8,825 nt of DNA, taken from the NCBI GenBank assembly GCA_027364825.1, contig DAHXOM010000286.1:1-8825 (forward strand), read 5' to 3'. The position numbers and the translations under genes are program-made. Numbering within the stretch: the first letter of the stretch is position 1; each line of letters opens with the position of its first letter. The stretch is from a bacterium. Lineage in GTDB: Bacteria > JAMCPX01. The notes beneath the pieces were generated by a model that made no database searches, was not told where the DNA came from, and saw nothing but the letters and a program-made list of their open reading frames with translations. This document shows, piece by piece, positions 1 through 5,355 of the stretch.

Positions 1-1
1 G

Positions 2-103
2 AATGCTAAGAAAAAATGGACGATGCCGATCCGGCAATGGAAGGATGCATTGAATCAGTTTGCAGTAGTTTTCGCGGGCAGATTCCCGCTGGAACTGGAA
101 TAA
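2..103 (+). CDS. IS256-family (Mutator-like) transposase, C-terminal fragment
   Basis: This frame enters from the left edge and ends at TAA 101-103, giving 33 residues that start NAKKKWTMPIRQW and end GRFPLELE. The pattern K-W-T-M-P-I-R-x-W-x-x-A-L-N-Q-(hydrophobic)-F-x-G-R is the usual C-terminal signature of IS256-family DDE transposases, which cut and join the ends of their own element. The catalytic DDE residues lie off the window. The gene reads on plus, opposite to every other gene here. A candidate terminal repeat starts about 12 bp after the stop, the normal IS256 arrangement. The family call rests on this short tail and the adjacent repeat, and is fairly secure. Confidence 0.8.
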   Translation, partial: NAKKKWTMPIRQWKDALNQFAVVFAGRFPLELE

Positions 104-114
104 TGATGAAAGCC

Positions 115-140
115 GTTTACACAGAAAATCTGACATACTC
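115..140 (+). repeat. Probable right terminal inverted repeat of the IS256-family element
   Basis: Read inward from the outer edge (minus strand), the sequence is GAGTATGTCAGATTTTCTGT followed by GTAAAC. IS256-family ends typically have a short G-rich lead and then a TTTTGTGTAAA- or CTGTGTAAA-like core, which this resembles. It sits between the transposase stop (103) and the amidotransferase body. The matching left repeat is off the window, so the assignment rests on position and resemblance only. Confidence 0.6.
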
Positions 141-848
141 GGAAAATGCGGAGAATACCTCTCTACTTGTTTCGTTCAGCAGGTGTATATACTTTCCGGT
201 ATCTTCAAGTATCTTGTTAACAGCTATGGTTTTTCCTAAGGTATTGAGTTCGGCTTTGTATTCGTTTATCCAATTCTTAATATCAGCCTCTTTTACCTCA
301 ATATGGAACTGTAAGCCGTAGATACTGCCGACCCTGAATGCCTGGTTCGTGTAGAGCTTTGAACTCGCAAGCAGTACAGCATCTCCGGGCAGATCAAAGG
401 TATCACCGTGCCACTGGAACACCTTCATGGTTGCTGACTTGCCCTTGGCGGCTTGCACCGATGAAAAAAGCTTGTCGTCTGATGCGTACGTTGTAAAATG
501 CACATCATACCACCCAATCTCTTTTGTACCGCCCTTATATACTCTTCCGCCGAGTGCCTGGGCTATCATCTGGGAACCGAGACAAATGCCGATAACAGGG
601 ATGTTTAACCGACGGGCTTCTTCAATAAGAAACAGCTCTTGCTTTATAAACGGATATTTATCCTGCTCGTAGACGCCCATGGGCCCGCCAAGAATTACAA
701 CGGCACGGTAATCAGATACCCGTGACGGCAGGGGATCCCGCCATGTGTCGATATATTGGTAAGTAAGGTTCCGGGCCTTTAGTACCTCTTCTATACTGCC
801 AAGCCCCTCAACACCTATGTGCCGTAGAACGGCAATGGATCTCTTCAT
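117..848 (-). CDS. Class I (GMP-synthase-like) glutamine amidotransferase, 3' end altered by IS insertion
   Basis: This 243-residue protein has a complete class I glutamine amidotransferase fold. It shows an oxyanion-loop motif LGGPMGVY (53-60), the nucleophile elbow GICLGSQ with Cys89, the WHGDTF motif (146-151), and FHIE with the His182/Glu184 pair of the catalytic triad. Such domains release ammonia from glutamine or hydrolyse gamma-glutamyl bonds; the partner or true substrate of stand-alone members is usually unknown. The start is ATG 846-848, 46 bp after glnA, with no Shine-Dalgarno visible and a strong palindrome directly in front. Co-transcription with glnA is likely and suggests a glutamine- or nitrogen-linked role. 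The last codons (EYVRFSV and stop) lie in the terminal repeat of the IS256 element, so the native C-terminus has been replaced. All catalytic residues are upstream of the junction, so activity may survive. Confidence 0.88.
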   Translation of the reverse strand: MKRSIAVLRHIGVEGLGSIEEVLKARNLTYQYIDTWRDPLPSRVSDYRAVVILGGPMGVYEQDKYPFIKQELFLIEEARRLNIPVIGICLGSQMIAQALGGRVYKGGTKEIGWYDVHFTTYASDDKLFSSVQAAKGKSATMKVFQWHGDTFDLPGDAVLLASSKLYTNQAFRVGSIYGLQFHIEVKEADIKNWINEYKAELNTLGKTIAVNKILEDTGKYIHLLNETSREVFSAFSEYVRFSV

Positions 849-853
849 AATTG

Positions 854-879
854 CAGGGGCGGTTCACGAACCGCCCCTG
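854..879. repeat. Perfect 12-bp palindrome (REP-like) between glnA and the amidotransferase gene
   Basis: Arms CAGGGGCGGTTC (854-865) and GAACCGCCCCTG (868-879) pair perfectly around a 2-nt centre. It lies 15 bp after the glnA stop and 5 bp before the amidotransferase ATG. In the minus-strand transcript no T-run follows, so it is not a standard intrinsic terminator. GGGGCGGTTC-type palindromes recur between genes in several bacterial groups, so a dispersed REP/MITE-like unit is plausible. It could stabilise the glnA message 3' end, reduce read-through, or hinder translation initiation of the next gene. Confidence 0.8.
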
Positions 880-894
880 TTGTACAAATTTCGT

Positions 895-2307
895 TTATGC
901 GTCGAAGTATAAACTGAACTCCATCGGTACGGGTCTCAGTTTAACCGGGTTGACCTCTGCCTTGGTTTTATACTCGATCCATGTTTCAATAACATCGGAT
1001 GTGAATACATCGCCTTTCAGCAGGAATTCGTGGTCCTTCTTCAATGCGTTCAGTGCTTCTTCAAGACTGCCGGGTGTGCTCGGCACGTTCTTTAATTCCT
1101 CAGGTGAAAGGCCGTAAATATCCTTATCAAGAGGCTCACCGGGTTTGATCTTATTCTGGATACCGTCAAGACCTGCCATGAGCATGGCTGAAAATCCAAG
1201 ATAACTGTTGGACGCCGGATCCGGGAACCGTACCTCTATCCTCTTTGATTTCGGACTCGCGGAATACATCGGTATTCTGATAGATGCCGACCTGTTCCTG
1301 CTCGAGTAAGCGAGGTTTACCGGTGCTTCGAAACCGGGGACGAGCCTCCGGTAAGAGTTCGTGGTCGGGTTTGTGAATGCGCAGATGGCTGCCGCATGTT
1401 TGAGTATGCCGCCGATGTAATACATCGCAAGCTCACTCATGCCGCCGTAGCCGTTTCCTGCAAACAGGGGCTTGCCGCCTTTCCATATACTCTGATGCGT
1501 GTGCATACCTGATCCGTTGTCACAGAAGAGTGGCTTGGGCATAAATGTTGCCGTCTTACCATTTTTGTGGGCGATATTTTTGACGACATGCTTATACCAC
1601 ATCACGCTGTCACCCATGCGTAACAATGAATCGAATACCATGTCTATCTCCGCCTGTCCGCCTGTTGCAACCTCGTGGTGATGCTTTTCTATCTTCAGCC
1701 CTACATTCTCCATCGCTGTTACTATCTCACTTCTGAGATCCGTCTGTGAGTCGGTCGGGGATACGGGAAAATAACCTTCCTTATATCGTGGTTTGTAACC
1801 GAGGTTCGGGTTTTCTATCCTGCCGGTGTTCCACTGTCCTTCCACTGAGTCTATGTAATAATAGCCCTCGTTAACACTCTGGTTGTATCGAATATCATCG
1901 AATATAAAAAACTCAAGCTCTGGACCGAAATATGCCACATCGCCGATACCCGTCGATTTCAGATAATTCTCCGCTTTTCTGGCAATATTCCTCGGATCCC
2001 TCGTATAGTATTCCTTTGTTATTGGATCCTGTATGTTGCAAATGATACTGAGCGTGGGCTCCTGCATAAAAGGATCGACCATAGCGGTTGCCGCATCCGG
2101 TATAACGAGCATATCGCTTGCATGTATCGGCTGCCAGCCCCGTATACTGCTGCCGTCAAAACCCAGTCCTTCTTCAAAAACATCTTCTTTTAATTCATGC
2201 ACCGGTGCTGTAAAATGCTGCCATGTCCCGATAAAATCCAGAAACTTCAGGTCCACATACCGTATCTTCTTCTCCTCGATAAATTTTAATACATCTTTTG
2301 GTGTCAT
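895..2307 (-). CDS. glnA: Glutamine synthetase, type I-beta
   Basis: This cytoplasmic enzyme makes glutamine from glutamate, ammonium and ATP and is the main ammonium-assimilation step. The 470-residue length is that of bacterial GSI dodecamer subunits. Motifs in order are beta-grasp GFDGSS (49-54), metal-binding FGPELEFF (127-134), KHHHEVATGGQAEID (208-222, with further metal-ligand glutamates), GSGMHTHQS (265-273, His269), the ATP/glutamate site NPTTNSYRRLVPGFEAP (313-329) and RIEVRFPDP (356-364). The GSI-beta insertion (about 142-183) is present, and Tyr398 in DIYGLSPEE matches the adenylylation tyrosine of the E. coli enzyme, so GlnE-type control is possible; glnE is not in the window. 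The start ATG 2305-2307 follows a strong AGGAGGT. A sigma-54 promoter and tandem operator-like boxes lie upstream, and the amidotransferase gene follows after 46 bp. Confidence 0.98.
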   Translation of the reverse strand: MTPKDVLKFIEEKKIRYVDLKFLDFIGTWQHFTAPVHELKEDVFEEGLGFDGSSIRGWQPIHASDMLVIPDAATAMVDPFMQEPTLSIICNIQDPITKEYYTRDPRNIARKAENYLKSTGIGDVAYFGPELEFFIFDDIRYNQSVNEGYYYIDSVEGQWNTGRIENPNLGYKPRYKEGYFPVSPTDSQTDLRSEIVTAMENVGLKIEKHHHEVATGGQAEIDMVFDSLLRMGDSVMWYKHVVKNIAHKNGKTATFMPKPLFCDNGSGMHTHQSIWKGGKPLFAGNGYGGMSELAMYYIGGILKHAAAICAFTNPTTNSYRRLVPGFEAPVNLAYSSRNRSASIRIPMYSASPKSKRIEVRFPDPASNSYLGFSAMLMAGLDGIQNKIKPGEPLDKDIYGLSPEELKNVPSTPGSLEEALNALKKDHEFLLKGDVFTSDVIETWIEYKTKAEVNPVKLRPVPMEFSLYFDA

Positions 2308-2310
2308 AGT

Positions 2311-2317
2311 ACCTCCT
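2311..2317 (-). promoter_or_regulatory. Strong ribosome binding site of glnA
   Basis: AGGAGGT, a near-complete anti-Shine-Dalgarno match, ends 3 nt before the glnA ATG. It fixes the start codon and indicates efficient translation. Confidence 0.85.
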
Positions 2318-2335
2318 ATTTTTAATATAGTTTAA

Positions 2336-2351
2336 TGCACATAACATGCCA
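2336..2351 (-). promoter_or_regulatory. Sigma-54 (-24/-12) promoter of glnA
   Basis: On the minus strand the sequence is TGGCATGTTATGTGCA. The invariant GG of the -24 element and GC of the -12 element are separated by exactly 10 nt, and the flanking bases match TGGCAYR-N4-TTGCA except for one T-to-G change in the -12 box. Transcription would start about 12 nt downstream, near 2325, leaving a leader of roughly 18 nt before the glnA ATG. Sigma-54 promoters need an ATP-driven enhancer-binding activator, and a gene for one lies directly upstream. Confidence 0.78.
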
Positions 2352-2409
2352 TCTGCCGGTGTCAATAACAATAGGAAACCCGGGCACTCCCGGTGTTCAA
2401 TAGTTACAT

Positions 2410-2452
2410 TTTTGTCGTAACTTGACTACATATTTGTCATAAAACGACAAAA
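2410..2452 (-). promoter_or_regulatory. Putative enhancer (UAS): two GTC-N7-GAC boxes 22 bp apart
   Basis: Two related boxes occupy plus-strand 2410-2430 and 2432-2452. The core TTTGTCGTAA (2411-2420) recurs as TTTGTCATAA (2433-2442) with one mismatch at a spacing of 22 bp, close to two helical turns. Each box contains GTC-N7-GAC, and the box centred at 2442 has 6-bp arms TTTGTC/GACAAA. In addition ACGACAAAA occurs once on each strand at the outer ends. The centres fall near -95 and -117 from the predicted glnA transcription start, where sigma-54 activators usually bind. This is not the classical NifA TGT-N10-ACA site nor an evident NtrC site. The function is inferred from symmetry, phasing and position. 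Confidence 0.6.
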
Positions 2453-2468
2453 CTGTGGTCAAACGATG

Positions 2469-4070
2469 CTATTCCCTGTCCACGGTGCGGACAGCGGCAT
2501 CAACCTCGATTTCAATCCTGTATTTGAGTATTTTATATCCGAGCTGACGCTGGGTAATACCGAGCATGCGTGCAGCCTTTGCCTTAACACCGCCGGTCTT
2601 TTTAAGAGCATCGATAATCCTGCTTTTTTCCATATCCTCTATAACACTGTCAAGCTTGTAATGTTCAAATATTGCCTGCTGGGGAAGCGCTGCGGTGATC
2701 TTTTCAGTCTCGCCGCTGACAACGGGTAACGGTATATCGGTAACATCAATCACACTGCCCTTGGTCATGATCACGGTCCTCTCTATCATGTTCTCAAGTT
2801 CCCGTACATTGCCGGGCCAGTTGTAGTTTATCATAAACTCCATTGCATGCCCGGAAAGCTTCAATGATTTACCATGTTCTTTGTTAAACCTTGTTAAAAA
2901 ATGCTCAACGAGCAGGGGGACGTCCTCTTTACGCTCGCGCAAAGCAGGCATGAATATCGGAACAACATTCAGCCGGTAATACAGGTCCTCCCTGAACACC
3001 CTGTCTTTTATGCCTTTTTCAAGATCGCTGTTCGTTGCTGCGATAATCCTGACATCCACTTCAATCGTCTTGTTCCCGCCTAACCTCTCAAATCGCTTCT
3101 CCTGGATTACCCGCAACAGCTTTGCCTGCGTTGAAAGGCTGATCTCGCCGATTTCATCGAGGAAAATGGTCCCTTCGTTAGCGAGCTCAAACCTCCCCTT
3201 CTTTGCCTCAAACGCCCCTGTAAATGCACCCTTTTCATGCCCGAACAATTCGCTCTCGAGGAGTGTATCCGGCAATGCCGCACAGTTCATCTTCACAAAC
3301 GGCTTTCCTGCCCTGGGGCTGTGAAAATGTATTGCCCTTGCCACGAGCTCCTTGCCGGTACCGCTCTCTCCCCTGAGAAGGACCGTGGCTTTTGTAGGGC
3401 TCACCCTGTCTATGATCTCGAATACCTCTTCGATGCCCGGGCTTATGCCGATAATATTTTCCGGCCTGTATTTCGATTTCAATTCTTTAATCAGGACAGA
3501 TTTCTCATGCTCCATGTCCTGGCGCTGTTTTTCTATTCTCTGGTTCAGGATCATGGCCTGTCCTATCAGGGTTGCTATCATGGACAGCAAGTTAACATCT
3601 TCCTCAAACGAACTGTCCTCTGTCAGCAGCTTCTGAGCGCTCAAGACCGCTACCACTTTTCTATCTATTTTAACAGGCACTGCAATGTACGACAGGTTGT
3701 CTTTTTTCAGCTCTTTTCCCGTTTTATTCATAAACATCGGCTCATCCTGAACATCGGGCAGGACAATCGGAACACCGCTTTTCCCTACCTTCCCTGTTAT
3801 GCCCTCTCCCAGTTTATATCTGCCCTTTTGTCTTTCTTCATGGGTAAAGCCATAGGCATAATGTATGACAAACTCTTTTGTCGCGGGCTCAAAAACAAAT
3901 AATGCGGTCCTTTGAATATCAAGGTATGTTGCGAGTAATTTCAGGCTTGAATGTATGGACGCACTAAAATCTATCGTGGACGCAAGCTGCTTGCTTATCT
4001 CATACAGCACGGTAAGCTGTTTTTTCCTATTGTTCAGCTGCTTTATAAAACCATTAGGCGTTTTCGGCAT
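2469..4070 (-). CDS. NifA-like sigma-54 activator (GAF-AAA+-Fis HTH)
   Basis: This 533-residue protein is an enhancer-binding activator that remodels sigma-54 RNA polymerase by ATP hydrolysis. An N-terminal GAF domain (about 20-175) is followed by a probable coiled linker (176-200). The AAA+ domain (about 203-435) has Walker A GESGTGKE (234-241), the sigma-54-contacting GAFTGA loop (281-286), Walker B GTIFLDEIGE (300-309) and NWPGNVREL (417-425). A Fis-type helix-turn-helix near the C-terminus (about 490-518) contains AARMLGITQRQLGYKI, which closely resembles NifA. There is no receiver domain, so it is not NtrC. The only cysteine is Cys263, so the cysteine cluster of oxygen-sensitive rhizobial NifA is absent. 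The start ATG 4068-4070 overlaps the miaA 3' end by 17 bp, with AAAGG upstream. Its gene ends 19 bp before the putative operator of glnA, making glnA the obvious target. No nif genes are visible, so I leave the symbol blank. Confidence 0.93.
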   Translation of the reverse strand: MPKTPNGFIKQLNNRKKQLTVLYEISKQLASTIDFSASIHSSLKLLATYLDIQRTALFVFEPATKEFVIHYAYGFTHEERQKGRYKLGEGITGKVGKSGVPIVLPDVQDEPMFMNKTGKELKKDNLSYIAVPVKIDRKVVAVLSAQKLLTEDSSFEEDVNLLSMIATLIGQAMILNQRIEKQRQDMEHEKSVLIKELKSKYRPENIIGISPGIEEVFEIIDRVSPTKATVLLRGESGTGKELVARAIHFHSPRAGKPFVKMNCAALPDTLLESELFGHEKGAFTGAFEAKKGRFELANEGTIFLDEIGEISLSTQAKLLRVIQEKRFERLGGNKTIEVDVRIIAATNSDLEKGIKDRVFREDLYYRLNVVPIFMPALRERKEDVPLLVEHFLTRFNKEHGKSLKLSGHAMEFMINYNWPGNVRELENMIERTVIMTKGSVIDVTDIPLPVVSGETEKITAALPQQAIFEHYKLDSVIEDMEKSRIIDALKKTGGVKAKAARMLGITQRQLGYKILKYRIEIEVDAAVRTVDRE

Positions 4071-5013
4071 AAAGGAACCTTTTTACAATCTCCTGTAACC
4101 TGTTTTTCCTGTCATTCATATCTAACCATAATGCATCTTTTATGCCTTTAAACCAGGTGACCTGTCTTTTGGCATAAGCCTTTGTATGGTTTTTAATAAG
4201 CTCAACAGCAGTAGCAAGGTCGGTTTTCTTATTCAAATAATCAACTATTTCAGAGTATCCTACGGTCTTCATCGCAGGGAGATCAGCATTATAACCTTTA
4301 TTAATCAACCATTTGACTTCTTCTATCAGACCATCTGCAAGCATTTTGTCAACACGTTTATCTATAATAGTATGATAATTCTTTTTGTCGGGATTATAAA
4401 GGACAATATACACGGAGTTGTATTTTATCCGGGAAAAGCGGTGTTGTTCCCTATATTCATGCAAAGGCGTGCCGGTTGCAGTAAAAACTTCAAGCGCCCG
4501 TATTAACCGGTAACTGTCGTTTTTTTTAATATGCGCTGCATCTTCCGGATCCAATTGTTTGAGCCGCTCATACAGGACATCGTTCCCGTACAGTTTTTGT
4601 TCTGCCCTGATGTTATCCCTTATTGTCTCATCAAGGGGAGGGATTGGTGCAAGGCCGTGCAGAAGTGCTTTTATGTAAAAGCCCGTACCCCCTGCGACAA
4701 ATGGGACCTTCATGGCACGGCCCATTTCATCAATGCAGGTATCAGCCATAGAAACATACGTTGCCGAACTGAAACGGACGGACGGTTCCACGATATCTAT
4801 CATAGCATGCCGTACGGAGTTTAACTGTGCCGGATCAGGCTTTGCAGTGCCTATATTCATATACTTGTACACCTGTCTTGAATCGCAATTAACAATCTCT
4901 CCGTTGAATGATACGGCAAGCTCAATAGCGCATCCGGTTTTACCGGTTGCAGTAGGTCCTGTTATAATAACGATTTTTTGTCCGGATGAAGGTGTACCTG
5001 CTTTATACGTCAT
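4054..5013 (-). CDS. miaA: tRNA dimethylallyltransferase (MiaA)
   Basis: MiaA transfers a dimethylallyl group to N6 of A37 in tRNAs that read codons starting with U; MiaB usually completes the ms2i6A modification. With the start used here the protein has 319 residues, normal for the family. It shows P-loop GPTATGKT (19-26), catalytic DSRQVYKYMNIGTAKP (44-59, Asp44 matching E. coli Asp42), GGTGFYIKAL (108-117, Thr110 matching E. coli Thr101), the SYRLIRALEV segment, and RQVTWFKG near the C-terminus. I chose ATG 5011-5013 because it puts the P-loop near residue 20, as usual. The frame stays open to 5145, but that extension would lie over the conserved part of the upstream cysteine protein. It overlaps that gene by 11 bp and the activator gene by 17 bp, suggesting a coupled operon. 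Confidence 0.96.
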   Translation of the reverse strand: MTYKAGTPSSGQKIVIITGPTATGKTGCAIELAVSFNGEIVNCDSRQVYKYMNIGTAKPDPAQLNSVRHAMIDIVEPSVRFSSATYVSMADTCIDEMGRAMKVPFVAGGTGFYIKALLHGLAPIPPLDETIRDNIRAEQKLYGNDVLYERLKQLDPEDAAHIKKNDSYRLIRALEVFTATGTPLHEYREQHRFSRIKYNSVYIVLYNPDKKNYHTIIDKRVDKMLADGLIEEVKWLINKGYNADLPAMKTVGYSEIVDYLNKKTDLATAVELIKNHTKAYAKRQVTWFKGIKDALWLDMNDRKNRLQEIVKRFLYAENA

Positions 5014-5248
5014 TGTTGTTTTTGAATCTATAGGAGCATTTGTATTCAATATCTCTGAGATCGTGCTCATGCAAAGGGAATACCCTGCACTGGAGTGGCC
5101 GGTACCGGTAAATACGGCAGGTTGTATGGTCCTCTTTATCAGCAAGAAACGGACAATGAAATACGATCTTACAGCATAAACCGCACCGCTCGCACTCGCC
5201 TGCCCTCATACTCAAGTCTTCCCTTACCCGCTTAATCCTGAAGTGCAC
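5003..5248 (-). CDS. YkgJ/CxxCxxCC-family metal-binding protein
   Basis: This small cytoplasmic protein belongs to the putative zinc/iron-chelating CxxCxxCC family (YkgJ type). Counted from GTG 5248 it has 81 residues with eight cysteines at 19, 22, 25, 26, 32, 44, 54 and 71. They form the signature CERCGLCC, then CPFL, CRIYRYRPLQCRVFP and a final Cys before YRF. This supports metal or Fe-S binding; no substrate is known. The start is uncertain. GTG 5248 has no good ribosome site. ATG 5209 has AAGGGAAG upstream and would give 68 residues that keep every cysteine. The frame is also open, without any ATG, GTG or TTG, back to 5383, and this stretch reads like protein (for example VLVQKRDVV). It overlaps miaA by 11 bp. 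Confidence 0.82.
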   Translation of the reverse strand: MHFRIKRVREDLSMRAGECERCGLCCKIVFHCPFLADKEDHTTCRIYRYRPLQCRVFPLHEHDLRDIEYKCSYRFKNNNDV

Positions 5249-5355
5249 AACAACAAAACGTTTGACCTTATTATAGAGAAGCAGGGCATTATTGTTTACT
5301 ACATCCCGCTTCTGTACAAGGACATCTACTATTGCAGATCGTGAATTTGAGTTTT

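Larger units (their letters stand above)
1..140 (+). mobile_element. Right end of an IS256-family insertion sequence (left part outside window)
   Basis: The first ~140 bp carry the last codons of an IS256/Mutator-type transposase followed by a probable terminal inverted repeat, so the window begins inside an insertion sequence. The outer edge is placed at about 140, where the repeat-like sequence stops and amidotransferase coding sequence takes over; it could be off by several bases. The element has landed in the 3' end of the amidotransferase gene, convergent with it. The left end and the target duplication lie outside the window, so I cannot tell whether the element is intact. Confidence 0.75.

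Noticed and set aside
16..321. Plus-strand open frame of 101 codons at the left edge
   Set aside because: It overlaps the transposase tail in another frame and runs antisense to the amidotransferase; the recognisable transposase residues are in a different frame.
2376..2393. Hairpin CCGGG-AGTG-CCCGG followed by GTTTCC, as a terminator of the activator gene
   Set aside because: The stem is only 5 bp and the T-run three bases, and it lies between the putative operator and the promoter; too weak to annotate, though partial termination is possible.
2308..2468. Classical NifA (TGT-N10-ACA) or NtrC binding site upstream of glnA
   Set aside because: TGT...ACA pairs occur only at other spacings (N6, N9, N12) and no GCAC-N7-GTGC-like dyad was found; the GTC-N7-GAC pair fits better.
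3237..3902. Plus-strand open frame of 221 codons opposite the sigma-54 activator gene
   Set aside because: It lies wholly antisense to conserved GAF and AAA+ coding sequence, has no recognisable domain, and is explained as a shadow of codon bias.
5014..5145. 44-residue N-terminal extension of MiaA
   Set aside because: It would overlap the conserved cysteine region of the upstream gene and place the P-loop near residue 63, far from its usual position; ATG 5011-5013 gives normal MiaA length.
4712..5179. Plus-strand open frame of 155 codons opposite miaA and the cysteine protein
   Set aside because: It is antisense to two genes with clear catalytic or metal-binding motifs and shows no protein-like features of its own.
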